DNA of 64,000 nucleotides from Agelas oroides. Taxonomy: Eukaryota > Porifera > Demospongiae > Agelasida > Agelasidae. The notes beneath the pieces were generated by a model. The model saw only the letters and a list, made by a program, of their open reading frames with translations, ran no database searches and was not told the origin of the DNA. Positions 50,165 through 63,146 of the stretch are shown here, one piece after another; the stretch's first letter is position 1, and each line of letters starts with the position of its first letter. The stretch spans positions 7,502,792-7,566,791 of the forward strand of contig OX422186.1 in assembly GCA_949130485.1 (NCBI GenBank). Reading direction: 5' to 3'. Both the position numbers and the translations under genes were made by a program.

Positions 50165-53100
50165 TCATGTGCTTACACTATATTTACTGTTTGCTTCGTT
50201 CTCATTTTGAAGTATAGTATTTGGCAGCTTCCATTGTTTATCCAGTTCCCAGTTATTAGAGACTACTTTCACGTCACTTGTCTCTGGTCCTCTTTTGTAG
50301 CTCATCCTCGCTCCTGTCTCGTCACTTGTCTCTGATTCTCTCTTGTCACTTATCTCTGGTGCATCAGCCCATGGTTGTCTTTTTCCCGAGCCAAGAAGAA
50401 TGTAGACAAGGGTTCCAAAGAAGTAGACTTCGGCTGCAATGATGAATACTTCTCTCCACTCTTCTTGGTAAGTGTTCAGGTATTCATCAGAGTGCTTAGG
50501 GGCATCAGGCTATAAACATAGGATCAGAGAAGAAGCGTTTTGCACTGTATAACCTGTCAGTTTCATCTCTAGTAGCTAATAGTTAATAGTTACCAAGAAC
50601 GCATAGGAACGGGCGGCTAGAGTAAGAGCGTGTAACCCCGTAAAATTTGAAACCTGTCGGAATTTACCGGTAGTACTACAAATAGTAACACATACTGTGC
50701 ATGCTGCATAGACATAAGCCATTGTTGCTAAGCATGTGACCAGGTGTTCTATTTTTAGTACAGTTCAATAATTTTGACCAGACTACGGGCTTCTATTGGA
50801 GTTTCACACTCTTACTCAAGCCGCCCCCGTTCTTATGCGTTCTTGTAGCTACAGAAGGCAAGATGGTAAGAGACATTAAAAAAAAAATGGGTAACATCTC
50901 CCATTAATCCATACTCAAGAATACAACAAGCATCATTTACAACAGTAATCTGTTGAAGCAGCAATGCATGGCTGTAATACTTATCATCATTCTTTATGGC
51001 TTAACATCATGTGGTCTACTTCGAGGTTTGCAATCTGTACATGATAACAGGAGTGTACCCAACATCTAGTTAGTAAGGTGTTTTGCTTGCAGATAAGACC
51101 TTCCATCTTGAGGCTGAGCAGGAAGAAGCCTTGTTGGTTGTTGCTTAGCAACCAACTTTGATATGGAATGGAAGAGATGATAATGGGGCATGACAGTGAG
51201 TTGCTAAGGGTAACATCTGGCGGCATTTTAATTTTAATTTTCATCATACACAAAATTTAATTTTTTTTCTCCATTAAACATTTCTTAACGAGATTATGTA
51301 CATCTAGAAGTGTACTGTTCTGTGGTCATGTATCAGATTAAGTATACACCAAAATCTTAGATGCCTATCTGTGCTTTAGTTTAATATGCTTCTTACTACA
51401 GACTGGCTGCTGAAGTTGCAGTGCAGATATCCTTGAAGTGTAGAAAAAATAGACCTCATGTATGGCTTGCTGGCTGAAATGGCTCTGATAATATAAGTGC
51501 AAAACCTATCGTAGTATTTAGTGAACCTACCAGTACCACATCTTCACACATGTGACCCCGATAGTTTTGGTACACGTGGCTGTGGTTTATCACACCCTAG
51601 CTAAACTGGCTTCATTCTAGCTATAAGCATACTCAATTGAGTTATACTCTTTATTGCCAATTGAGAGTATTTGTAAAGATTAAAATATATATATCTGTGC
51701 TCACCTGCCACCCCAGAAGAAAGTGGCTTAATCCATAAAAAAAGAGTGGGCCAAGTCAGTGGCGGATTTAGGGGGGGTAAGGGGGGTGCAAATGCACCCC
51801 CCTTTGGCGGCTAGTAATGTATTTTGCGTACATAACTGCACGAGTCCATCAAATGATTATGCAGCAGTGGCATGCAGCAACAACAACCAGGCACAGTTAC
51901 ACACTCACGTATCAGTTCCTTACTGATCTCCAGACGTTTGACTAGGCCTAGAGTTGCTTTGAGATATTCAGTTCGGCCCGAGTGGTCCGCCACGGCGCGC
52001 CTCGGTGTACGAGATTTCGAAATCCACTGGATTTCACGTGGATTTTGGATTTCAGAGTGGATTTCTGGATTTCACAGTGGATTTCTGGATTTCAGTTTGG
52101 ATTTCTGCCGACAGGTTTCTTCTTGTATGTTCTTGGATATTGTTCCCAGCTTAGCAAAAAACTTTGATCAGTTGTAGTTTTGGTTAACTAGATTTTAAAA
52201 AAGCCATACTAAAATGTATTTAGTTAAAGTTATAGTTAACTAAAACAACACTGTCAGACAGTGTACGAGATTTCTTTTGTGACGGACCCCTCGGTTCGGC
52301 CTTCCAGCTATATTTTGTATGAATGCATTCACGTGACCGAAAGTGGGCGTGGCGACCCAAAAATTTCCAGCGTGCTTCGCGCGCCGGTGACTGAACCCCC
52401 CTTTCTAAATTTCTAGATCCGCCACTGCAAGTATATGTCACTTGAAACATGCCCACCACCTACTGCACATGTATTTCCTAGAATAGAAGCCTAATAAAAC
52501 CCTGCCCCATTTATGTGCTTGGTGTATGTTCAGCCATATAGCTATACACACCGGGTACCAGCTGAGGGTGTGTCATTTCGTCCATGTGTACATGTATGTG
52601 TGTACTCTGAATCTTCGAGTGTCCTATAAGATGCTACAAGTGCAGACTTGGGAAGAGTCTTGCAAGGCAGACCATTTCCATGTTCCACATCACCAATCGC
52701 CAGAAGTGATCGGAGTTGTGGAACGGAAAGGGTCTGGCTTGTAAGACTAGCTAGGAAACTGGTGACCACCAGAGGGATTTTTGGGGTTGCCGCTTGAGTG
52801 CTGTATGAAGTGAAAGGGTCTCTCGCTACATCATAAAACTATCATCCATAAACTTGGTGGACATACAAGTACTTTTATAAAATGCCGGCCCTGTTTAAAA
52901 TTGGCCTCGTTTGCATGGCAGGCTACAGACTCTTGAAGGAGATAAATGCCTAGGCATATATTCCAGAAAATACGCCTTTGGTCGTGCACTTGTCTGTCTT
53001 CATTTGTTAGTCCCACCTATTTCACTGTACTGCTTCTCTACTCTTGGACATAACCACATGTACTACGTAGAGCAAATGCAAGAACGTCATTCACAAAAGG

Positions 53101-56100
53101 AGATAAATTCATCCATTTTGGAGGGTAGGCTTATTATATTTTGCTGCCACTTTTTTCAAGACACCTCTAGAATCATAGTGTCTCCTTTTTTTTCTCAGTC
53201 GTCTCTCCTGCAGTAGCCAGTCGAGGTGACACAACCAACAAACATGGAAGGGGAGTTACTGCATAAAATTTTACACAAACAGAAAACCGTAATATCACTT
53301 TTCACTCTGAATCTGCAGTTTTATAGCATACTACTCAAATTTCACATATGTAGTCTTCTCTAGCATGTGGTGAACTTGATCTAGGAGGAAAAGTGGAGGG
53401 TGTGGCTGCACATGTAGTAGAGCTGAATTTTTTGAAAGTTATTGATTTTATTTAATTAATTAACCCACTGCTTTCTGTGTTGTTTTCTGTACGTAGCAAA
53501 AATTCCAGGCTCGCTACGCAAGTAGCATACATATACATACCTATTTGAGTATTCATGTTGTTGCTACTATTGATTGGAAGACAAGGGAGATGACTTACAA
53601 TGTTAATTTCCTGCTTCCACAGTAAGGTACCAGCATGTTATTATCCACAGTGCACTCATCAGAAAATCTCAAATTTAACTAACTGTTTGACACACTAATT
53701 AATTGAATTAAAACTTCCTGGCTGGTGTATGTTGTCAATACCCAATACTGTTAACATACCTAGCCACACAGAACTATACAAAATATAGTTTATAGATTAA
53801 ACTAGACCAATTTCCAGAAGCTGGGAGTAGGGCATATTGTTAGTAGACCTGTTACCATGGTAATGAATATGAAACACCAACAGAGTACACACATACACAT
53901 ACTTACCTCGGCAGCAATGACTTTGGCTACTTGAGGCCCCACAATACCAGGAAGAGTGGCTGCTGTGTTGGTGAGTCCCATCAACAAGCCTGCATACATT
54001 GGAGCAATGTCAAGATGGTTTATTGCAAAGCCGGCTAGCGCTAGCCCCCCTAGTCCCACCCCCAGAGTGAGGAAGGTCACGGCTGTCACTGTGGTTGTGC
54101 CCAGATAGCCACATATGAGGAGGAAAGTGGCTGAGCCAACAAAAGCTGCAGGGAGGAGTAATGCACATTTGTATAGTCATCACAGTTCAGATAGGCTGAA
54201 CTTCAGACATAAATTTAATTGGGCAATTTTGCCACAATTTTGGGACAGGATAATTTTTTATCATTAATGCTTAACATAGTATTATCTGGAACACAGGGCC
54301 ACAGTGCACTTCTTTGCCGACGCAAACCCCCTTTCTGCCTTGACCCTGAACCAACCAACCAACCAGTGCGTAATAATTATGCAATTAGAGTATACGGAAT
54401 TATACGGCACAATCAATAATGTAAACAGAGGTGCACGGAACAATTTACACGTGCTACGAATGGCTGAACGCACGAGTTGTGATGCGCCTCCAACAGAGCG
54501 ACAGTGCAGTTGTGTAGCGGTTTTGTCGACCTTGTGTGAATACCATATCAACAAGCACTTGACCGGGTCCAAGCACAAGCGTCGCCAGTGTAGAAGTAAG
54601 AACGCTCGATGCGTTTTTGTATTATTGTTTTCTGGGAACACATTATGGTGTGTACTTAGTCGCACTTATCCTTTTACATTGTCACACGTTTTGATAGCTA
54701 CAAAATTGTTATGACAGTGTTAAAGTGGCCTGAGAGGGTGGAAATCCCCTCCTGCACCAAATTGCCTTACTAAGACTAAGGACTTTTTGCCCCAAGGGAA
54801 AATCCAAAATCTTAAGTGGCTTTGCATCTGGCAATTTAGTAACTGTGGCCCCATGATAGAAGTTATAATTAAAACAGCCACAAGGAAGCTTTTTGGAGTA
54901 GAAAAATTATTTTAGCTCAGTTCGAGAGGTGACCTTTAATTGGAGTGGCACCACCATCTATAGCCAGGGGAACTTGTGCTCAAGCTTTTGACGCTAGTTT
55001 GAATGGCCCTGCTAGACACTTCTTAATTTGTGCTGCTATATGCCAAAGCAAGAACAGTTCTTGACGCTAGTTTGAATGGCCCTGCTGGACACTTGGTAAT
55101 TTGTGCTGCTATATGCCAAAGCAAGAACAGTTCTTGACGCTAGTTTGAATGGCCCTGCTGGACACTTGGTAATTTGTGCTGCTATATGCCAAAGCAAGAA
55201 CAGTTCTTGACGCTAGTTTGAATGGCCCTGCTGGACACTTGGTAATTTGTGCTGCTATATGCCAAAGCAAGAACAGTTCTTGACGCTAGTTTGAATAGCC
55301 CTGCTGGACACTTAGTAATTTGTGCTGCTATATGCCAAAGCAAGAATAGTTATTGTTGAAAGGTAGAAGAGAAATAATTATACTTTTGTACAAATAGTCA
55401 ATGTCAAAGTCACCTGCCGAAATTGCCTCACCTTATAATTACAACTAGGTAAAGCTTTATGCATGAAATCTTTACAGTAATGCGATCAGCAGATTCGACA
55501 ACACTGCCAGTTACACTGGCAACAGACATCGGTCACAGAATGCAGCTACGCTGGATTCATGTCAATTCTCATCAACTAAATGCTTGCTTTTTATGCTCAA
55601 TGCCTGGCAGCAACGTTTATTCTCAAATCAATACCAGCATATTATGCAGAAGCCTAGTGGGAAGGCTTGGGAATGAGACTCAGCCAAGGCCTGGGAATGA
55701 GCCTAGTGGGAAGGCTTGGGAATGAGACTCAGCCAAGGCCTGGGAATGAGACTCAGCCAAGGCTTGGGAATGAGCCTAGTGGGAAGGCTTGGGAATGAGA
55801 CTCAGCCAAGGCCTGGGAATGAGCCTAGTGGGAAGGCTTGGGAATGAGACTCAGCCAAGGCCTGGGAATGAGCCTAGTGGGAAGGCTTGGGAATGAGACT
55901 CAGCCAAGGCTTGGGAATGAGCCTAGTGGGAAGGCTTGGGAATGAGACTCAGCCAAGACCACAGGTGTGGGTGTACACGTGTACGTGCACAAGATCGGGC
56001 ATGTTCCAATACTCTTGACAGGTGTTTGTGGCACATTGGTGCAGGAAGTAGTACCTTGTTAACAGCCACTTAATTATAACAACCACAAGCAGTTACCACA

Positions 56101-59100
56101 TGGGAAATGGCTTCATTGTGCAGGCCATCCATACAGCATATGTTTCATTATTCATCTGCCTGTTGATATGGTGAAGTCATTTTATAACAAAGCTTATATT
56201 GCAAAGTAGCTACATGTACATGACTGGGTCTGCAGGCTAAGGTGAAACTACACTGCACCCAGTTGATGTGTTCAGCCTCAATTAAGAACCTGTGACTCAC
56301 TTTTATTGCTTATACCGTACGTTGGCCTGGGGATATTTATGACATGCACTTAGTTAAGGAGGTTTAAGACAATAGAAATATGAACAAATTATAGCCTTCG
56401 TTGGTAATCTTTATGGCTTCAGTGGACATTTAGCAGGGCTATAGCCATCAGATTTGAGTTACTATTGCATGTGTAAGCATGGGGGGGGGGGGGGGGGGGG
56501 GGGGGGTCTGGGGGCATGCCCCCCAGAAATTATTTTGAATTTAGATCGCTTCTGACACCATTTTTGGACCAAAAGAGCGGCTAGACGGCAGACATCCTCA
56601 TCGGCATGAATATCTACTTTCCTGCCCATTGCATCTTACAGCACTAGTTTCAGCTTCCCAATCGATCGCTTGAAGAATGGAAGTAGTTGGGAGGATGAGG
56701 CTCATCAGGACTCCGAAGAGACTCTTTCACATTGTTTGCAGCCATCTCACTAGTTTCAACACGTGGCATTTCACCTGCTAACACGCATGCTATGTGCATG
56801 CGAACCTTGTGTGGGTGTCTGCCTAGCCCTTGTGTGGGTGTCTGCCTAGCCCTTGTGCTATATGGTGATGCTAAGCAAGCCAAGAGTGAGGAAAAAAGTG
56901 GTCCGATTGAAACTGACAGACCGGCACCTACGGCCCTGTTTAGTGAGGCCACAGTCCAAGTGCAATAAATGCACCGGCACCTCCCTCCCTCCCTCCCCCC
57001 CCCCCCCCCCTCATTATGCAGGAGAAGAGCCTCAGAACAAAGGCTAAGTCCATGAGACAATTAATTCTGTTTTGCACTTTATGAGTACGCAACACAAGTA
57101 ACAACTCACATTCAGACATAGTGCGCATGACTTGTACTACTGGTACAAATTCTCACATGACTTGTATATAGCACAAAATAGGAGTTTAATATATATAAGA
57201 GTTACATTCCCCAGACGGAGCAGCATGAGCCCAAAGGGTGAATGCTGTTCTGTCTGGGGAATGTAACTTACTGGTTGGATGTTACCCCTAGCAACCCACT
57301 GCCACACCCATTACCACCTCCACCCATTTCACTTTGTGTTATGCAAGTTAAAAATTTGGCTGCTGAGCAACATCCAACAAACCTACAAGGCTTCCCCATC
57401 GACTCCTGTACATGTACAGTTAGACTTATCATAGTGTTCTTATTGCTGTATAGTCTACTTCCCATACCAGTTCTAGCTTGATAGATAGGTACCTTTACCC
57501 TATTTTAGCCATCCCCACACAACAATAAGAGCCTGGTGTCTAGGCCACACCCACCTGCTGAAGTGAATACTTTTCTGACAATTACAGTCGGAATTCTGCA
57601 CCTGGCTCTCATGAAGTCAGCCATCTGTCCACTTGTGAGTGCCAACAGGCCAAACAAGGTATATGGGATGGCAGAATAAACTCCATTCAACACAATAGAC
57701 TACACGTGGAGGGGAATGACAGAGAAGGAGGAAAATGCCATGAGAAGAGGAGTGAAAAAGAGAGAACAGGGAAGGAGAGGAGGAAGGGAAAACAGAAGGA
57801 GGAGGAGAGGCGATGCAGGTCGGGGGGTGGAAGGAGAGAAGGAGGGTAGGAGAGAGGGAGAGAAGGGACAGAAACACCTGAAATAATGTACTTGACAACC
57901 CAACCTGCCTCCATCCTGCTGGCTAGTTTACTTGCAAGACTCCACAATCGTACATGCTCATTCATACCTGTAAATTACATGAAATGGTGGCAAGAGTGGG
58001 CATGAGGAAATTCAGAAAGGAACAAAGCTGCAATGCACCTGTCTTCTTGTTAGTTGTATGACCAGCTATAGTGGACACCATTGGGGACCAACAATTTTGT
58101 CCTTATAGTGGGGTGTCCCTAACTCGGGGGCTTCCGGTATATTTCCGGTAGGCATGGTATACGTAATTGGGCTTTTGAGCACAATGTGGCTACATTTTCA
58201 TTGCTGTACGCTGGCAGAGTAACAGTGCTATTCTTATGTCAAGTTGTTAACTCCAGCAGCAATGTTGCTGAAAAGGTTGACGTGTGTCCACTAAATCGTT
58301 ATGTATTGTTTGTGTACAATTGGGAGCGCGAAAAGTGTCCGTTATACGGAGCAGCGGGGTGTCTGTTATTCAGGGGGTTCTAATGTATTGAAGTCTATGG
58401 AGAAACAGTCTGGACTTTCAGTTATATTGTGGGTGTCCACCGACACAGCTAACCAGGAAGTTTATTACGAAGCTCTCAAGGGCTACTTGTAACCACTATA
58501 CTACCATGGAGATGATAATTGGTACAATGAAAACAAACATTACTAAGGATTATAATTGACCAGTTGCCTGGAATTCAGTCTGACCTGGAAGTCCGACAAA
58601 CCCAAGAGGGAAGGTAGACATAGCCAATGACCATGACTACCAATTAGTTCCTTGGTGACTACAATGCTGAACAGCTGCTATGGATATAGCTAATTTAATT
58701 AATATAATTTGTGGATTATAATCAAGTCTGACTGTGGTTTTGACCTTGGTTCTTATTCAAAACAAATCACTTTCTTCCCCTTGTTTGTCCACAATGAAAC
58801 TTGGTGGTAGGTAGGTAGAAATGAGGCTAGACGTGACAGGCAGTCGGGAAATGAGGCTAACCATGACGGTATTATCCCACCTCATCTAATTTCTTTACGT
58901 CTAATTCCGTTTCATCTAACTAACGAAATGCACGTATGTCTCATTCCATCTAAAATTGACTTTTGACTAATTATACAGTGTTCTAGGAATAACTTCAAGA
59001 CATCAACTTTGTTCAGAGTTGGTGTTTGACTCTGTGATTGCCTTCATTCCACCCACGTTTCTGAGGGTGGCTTGAAGAGGATTAAAAGGAAATGCTCCAG

Positions 59101-60439
59101 CTTCCTCCAATGGCGAGGAATTCTTCCAATATTTTGAGGAGACATGGATTGAAGGCAACTTCCCCATTCGTATGTGGAATGTTTATTCTCTTGACGGCCC
59201 ACGCACAAACAACAGGCAGTCTGGAAATGAGGATAGAGGTGACAGGTAGTCAGGAAATGAGGCTAGAGGTGACAGGCAGTCTGGAAATGAGGGTAGGGGT
59301 GACAGGTAGTCTGGAAATGAGGCTAGAGGTGACAGGCAGTCTGGAAATGAGGATAGAGGTGACAAGTAGTCTGGAAATAAAGGCTAGACAGGACAGTCAG
59401 TCTGGAAATGAGGCTAGAGGTGACAGGTAGTCTGGAAATGAGGATAGAGGTGACAGGCAGTCTGGAAATGAGGATAGAGGTGACAGGCAGTCTGGAAATG
59501 AGGCTAGACAGGACAGTCAGTCTGGAAATGAGGCTAGAGGTGACAGGTAGTCTGGAAATAAAGGCTAGACAGGACAGGCAGTCTGGAAATGAGGCTAGAC
59601 AGGACAGTCAGTCTGGAAATGAGGATAGAGGTGACAGGCAGTCTGGAAATGAGGCTAGAGGTGACAGGCAGTCTGGAAATGAGGCTAGAGGTGACAGGCA
59701 GTCTGGAAATGAGGCTAGACAGGACAGTCAGTCTGGAAATGAGGCTAGACCTGACAATCACAGACGAGACTAAATAGGGCAAGCTAGAAATGAGGCTAGA
59801 CTGGACAGGTGAAACAAGGCAGTCAAAATAAGGCTAGACGTGACGGGCAAGCAAAGATGGGGCTAGACAGGGTAGTTGGAGATAAGGCTAGACGTGATGG
59901 GCAGTCGGATATAAGGCTATAGATGGAGCAGTCTGGGAGTGAGGCTACATCATGGGTCATTTAGTCAGGGATGAAGCTAGACATGGCAGGCAGTCGCATA
60001 TGAGTATAGCAGTAGAGAATGTGGGTCACAGGTGGCAAGGAGAAGTATTTTACACATGCAAAATCTGACCTACACTCCACTCTGTTGGAGTGACTGGTGG
60101 AGCCTAGAATCCTTTTGGTGGGGAGGCTGGGGCTCAGAGCAAACCTGTGTCCCCTCCCCAACACCACTCTCTACTACTACTGTTATAGTTCTCCCAACTC
60201 CTTCATGCTGCATATATATCCTACCCCGTTCCCTTTCAGTTAATTTTTATCACCCTATCTAGTCTCCTTTCCAGACATTGGCTCACCTCAGTACTCAACC
60301 CCAGATCAGGCAGTGCCTGTGCAAAGTAGGTGGGCATGCAGGTGAGGAGGGTGTAGAAGCCCCAGTTGCTGCATGTGTGAGCAATCACTATGGCCCAGAC
60401 AGCAGGAGAGGTGAGGATCTTTAGCCAGGGTGTGGGGTG
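50165..60439 (-). CDS. SLC17-family anion transporter, sialin-like (3' half; 5' end not found in window)
   Basis: Exons on the minus strand: 60287-60439, 57555-57699, 53907-54145, 50165-50509; phases fit and give about 293 residues to a TGA at 50165-50167. Family features are PWLKILTSPAVWAIVIAHTC and NWGFYTLLTCMPTYF (sialin/VGLUT TM7 region), then NGVYSAIPY and SGQMADFMRAR (TM8 and the loop after it). These are followed by INHLDIAPMYAGLLMGLTNT and TLPGIVGP (TM10 region), and finally EEWREVFIIAAEVYFFG and GSGKRQPWA (TM12 and the conserved end). The cytoplasmic C-terminal extension of about 60 residues, with repeated ETSD, is lineage-specific. SLC17 members move organic anions (sialic acid, glutamate, urate) across lysosomal, vesicular or plasma membranes; the substrate here is unknown. 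The N-terminal half (TM1-6) should lie beyond 60439, probably beyond 64000. Introns hold much repeat DNA. Confidence 0.88.
50594..50845. mobile_element. TIR element, family copy 2
   Basis: CAAGAACGCATAGGAACGGG at the left and CCCGTTCTTATGCGTTCTTG at the right. The interior is alignable with the 8117-8352 copy. Lies in the last intron of the SLC17 gene. Confidence 0.8.
51758..52427. mobile_element. DNA element with CAGTGGCGGAT...ATCCGCCACTG ends and 5-bp target duplication
   Basis: Short terminal inverted repeats CAGTGGCGGATTTAG and CTAGATCCGCCACTG. Flanks 51753-51757 and 52428-52432 are both CAAGT. The interior carries a TGGATTTCTGGATTTCA short tandem repeat and no transposase. Confidence 0.75.
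54990..55347. repeat. 73-bp minisatellite, five copies
   Basis: Units start GACGCTAGTTTGAATGGCCC at 54990, 55063, 55136, 55209 and 55282; nearly identical copies. In the SLC17 intron between 54146 and 57554. Confidence 0.93.
55651..55955. repeat. Tandem array made of TAGCC-family ends
   Basis: Alternating GCCTAGTGGGAAGGCTTGGG and AATGAGACTCAGCCAAGGCC units. The sequence is that of the foldback element termini, turned into a minisatellite. Confidence 0.85.
56480..56506 (+). repeat. Homopolymer run of about 27 G
   Basis: Uninterrupted G tract, flanked by CATG and TCTGGGGGCATGCCCCCCAG. Its length is unreliable in any assembly. Confidence 0.9.
57201..57267. repeat. 26-bp stem hairpin with 15-nt loop
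   Basis: Arms GTTACATTCCCCAGACGGAG... and its complement; the two mismatches would be G-U pairs in the + strand RNA. In the SLC17 intron about 290 bp from an exon. Confidence 0.85.
57712..57885 (-). repeat. Pyrimidine-rich (minus strand) tract before the 57699 acceptor
   Basis: About 170 bp of GA-rich DNA on the + strand, so on the transcribed strand it is a very long CT tract just upstream of the SLC17 exon 57555-57699. Confidence 0.8.
59210..59765. repeat. 30-bp minisatellite, about 18 copies
   Basis: Unit TCTGGAAATGAGGCTAGAGG + TGACAGGCAG with variants. It also contains the AATGAGGCTA end of the TAGCC foldback family. Intron of SLC17. Confidence 0.95.
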
Positions 60440-61398
60440 CTGGGAGGGAAGGAGAAAACTAATACACAGTCCTCCCTGGTAACAAACTGATGGTGGTGGT
60501 TGGGGGGAGGGTGAGACTGATAACGTAGACGCAACTAAAGTAGAAATTGCAGAACTTCAGTAACTTTATGATTTGACGCAGTTTATAATACTTGACCACA
60601 TTTATGAGTGAGTAAATCTGACTTTTCAACAGTTCAGTATTCATCATTGAACTCTTCCCAGAACTTGGTGAATCTTAGCCAATTCCAAAGCCTACTAATT
60701 ATACACATAGAGAGCTCCATTTGCCACTGAAGGCAGCTCTTGCCAAGCATATTCACGAGAAACCTGACTACTGCGAACCCATTAATGTGTGGGTGTGCTA
60801 GAGTCAGAAATCAGATGTAAGTGGTTGTGTGTGTTGGTTACAAGAGCTAAACCCAATGGAAGTTGAAGCATGGTGCATAGTTTGAAAATCCCTTAAAAAA
60901 ATTAATTCGAAGGTAATAACTTAACTGACATTCAGCTACTGACTTAGAGTATGGGTGAAAGACAAATATCGTACTTTGATCATGACATCCACCACCAACA
61001 TTCATGTGTACGTGCCCAACTAAGATTATAATCCACAGCATATTATGGCTTGCATGTTTCTAGATGGTCTACCAGCTGGGAAAAAGGTTTGTTCCATGGT
61101 AACCAGACGTAAACTAATAATCAGCCAATTAAGTAACTAAGCAGCCAACCATTAAATTTGGTAACCAACCAACAATTAACCACACTGGTATAATTTTGCT
61201 GTGTGGTTTAGTGAGATACTGCACAAGTGTGTACAAGGATTTTCCCCCAGGGAAAACATTGCACACTAAACCACATAAGGAGGTGTTAATGTGTACTGTA
61301 ATATGAGCAGTACACAGCATATTGTAATCTGAGCAAAGAATAACACCAAACACACACATACAAAAGATGTTATTACTAGCGAGATGATTCATCATCAT

Positions 61399-61994
61399 GG
61401 GGCGAACCTGAGCAAGCAGCAAACTGCTGATTTACTAATTTGTCATGGCACACAGCAGGATTTGTCACTGTCGACCACAGTGCTGTCGACTATTTTAGCC
61501 AAACTTGATAACGGACGTCATTGCTTTTAAGTAGCTAAGTCCTCGCCAGAGATAGCCATACGCCAGCTGTTTCTCCAGCCAGAGCAGCTAATGTGGCTAC
61601 ACATGCATGGACTAAGCTTTACACCGAGGAGTTTAGCCGTTTATGCATGGCCCTTAGCTCAGTGAAGCGACCTCAGCCACCGTCCATTTCAGTAAATTTG
61701 TACCGCCTGTGAGTGCCAACTGCCGTTGATAGTTGGTAGAAGCACAAAGCAGAATTAAGTTGCCGCACGTGCTTCAACTTCAGACGTCTTCGCTCCGAGT
61801 CGTCGACGCTGCATTCTGACACATGCTTCATGATATCATAGATAGTAGAGTAAGTAACGATAATCGATCTTCGTGAAATATTCGAATGCGCTTATTTGAA
61901 ATTTACGGTAAGTGGTCGGTCCAAACAAACAAGCATACACACACGCGTGCGCAATGCAGTCACACTAGTGTGGGGCTCGCTCAGGCTCGCCCCA
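61399..61994. mobile_element. Element with GGGGCGARCCTGAGC inverted termini
   Basis: GGGGCGAACCTGAGCAAGC at the left and GCTCGCTCAGGCTCGCCCC at the right, about 600 bp apart, no coding capacity. One more end of this type occurs alone at 49932 (GGGGCAAGCCTGAGCAGGCC). Confidence 0.6.
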
Positions 61995-62254
61995 ATAAGT
62001 AAAATAGTGAATATTTATTATAAATACTTTTGGTATCTTCAGGCAGTAGCTGATACTTGAGGGATATTTGATAAGCACTTCTATTCTTCTACATGTAGGG
62101 TTTCACATGCTCATGAATCAACTCACTTCTGAGCAATACATACTTGAGGTGTAGCCATAATATGAACAGAGGAGCCACTTCATAATTGCAGGGTGAGACT
62201 AAATCAGAATTTAAGATTACTTATCCAGGGTTTCATACAGGATTTTTCCTGAGG

Positions 62255-62710
62255 GAGGTGGGGGGGGGGGGGGGGGGGGGGGGGGGGGTGTAGATGTGTG
62301 CTGAGGGAGGTGGGGGGGTGTGTGCAAAGGGTGCATGCGTGGGGGGGGGGGGGGGTGTAGATGTGTGCAAAGGGTGCATGCGTGGGGGGGGGGGTGTAGA
62401 TGTGTGCTGAGGGAGGTGGGGGGGGGGGGGGGTGTGCTGAGGGAGGCGGGGGGGGGGGGGGGGGGGTGTGCAAAGGGTGCATGCGTGGGGGGGGGGGGGG
62501 TGTAGATGTGTGCAAAGGGTGCATGCGTGGGGGGGGGGGGGTGTAGATGTGTGCTGAGGGAGGTGGGGGGGGGGGGGGTGTGCTGAGGGAGGCGGGGGGG
62601 GGGGGGGGTGTAGATGTGTGCAAAGGGTGCATGCGTGGGGGGGGGGGGGGGGGGTGTAGATGTGTGCTGAGGGAGGCGGGGGGGGTGTAGATGTGTGCAA
62701 AGGGTGCATG
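62255..62710. repeat. G-rich minisatellite
   Basis: Runs of 8-28 G separated by GTGTAGATGTGTGCAAAGGG, TGCATGCGT or GTGTGCTGAGGGAGG units. The opposite-strand proline-rich ORFs are repeat translations. Confidence 0.93.
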
Positions 62711-63027
62711 TGTGCGTCAGTGCACCCAAATTCTGGTAGGACAAGAATCGTCAGATTCAGTTATAATATAATACATTAGGTCTAAACTTATGCTGTACTT
62801 TTTTATTGTGTTGTATATCCTATTTTATCATACGTCTAACTCACGGGAATGTATGGGAGTCAATGGGGAAGCCTTGCAGCTGCACGCAGTTTATAAAAAG
62901 CCGTATTTTTTACTAGAAGTCACGCGAGAATCCGTATCAGTACTACAAGTCACGCAAGAATCCGTATCAGGTACTACAAGTCACGTGCGCTGCGTCTGAA
63001 CGTGCAATGACGTATGATAAAATCATT

Positions 63028-63146
63028 ATCACCATGTAGTACAAAGCTGTACAGGAAAAAATATCACTCGTTTGTTGCCGTTGGCTGCGCACTCGTAACA
63101 ATACAGACAGCAACAAACTCGTGATATAGCTTTGTACTACGGTGAT
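63028..63146. repeat. Imperfect inverted repeat
   Basis: ATCACCATGTAGTACAAAGCT... and ATATCACTCGTTTGTTGC are complemented by GCAACAAACTCGTGATAT and AGCTTTGTACTACGGTGAT. A further copy of the right arm lies at about 63509-63545, next to a second copy of AGGCAATTATGACA...TTTCTGGGGGAGG. Confidence 0.8.

Noticed and set aside
54304-54714. 136-residue + strand ORF with a Cys/His cluster ending HINKHLTGSKHKRRQC
   Set aside because: It faintly resembles a U1-type zinc finger, but spacing of the Cys pair is unclear and the rest is low quality; at best a transposon-derived fragment.
59092-59782. Repetitive ORFs (GSLEMRLEVT-like)
   Set aside because: Translations of the 30-bp minisatellite.
62204-62744. 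Proline/histidine-rich minus-strand ORFs up to 175 residues
   Set aside because: All three frames are open because the G-rich minisatellite lacks stops; not a gene.
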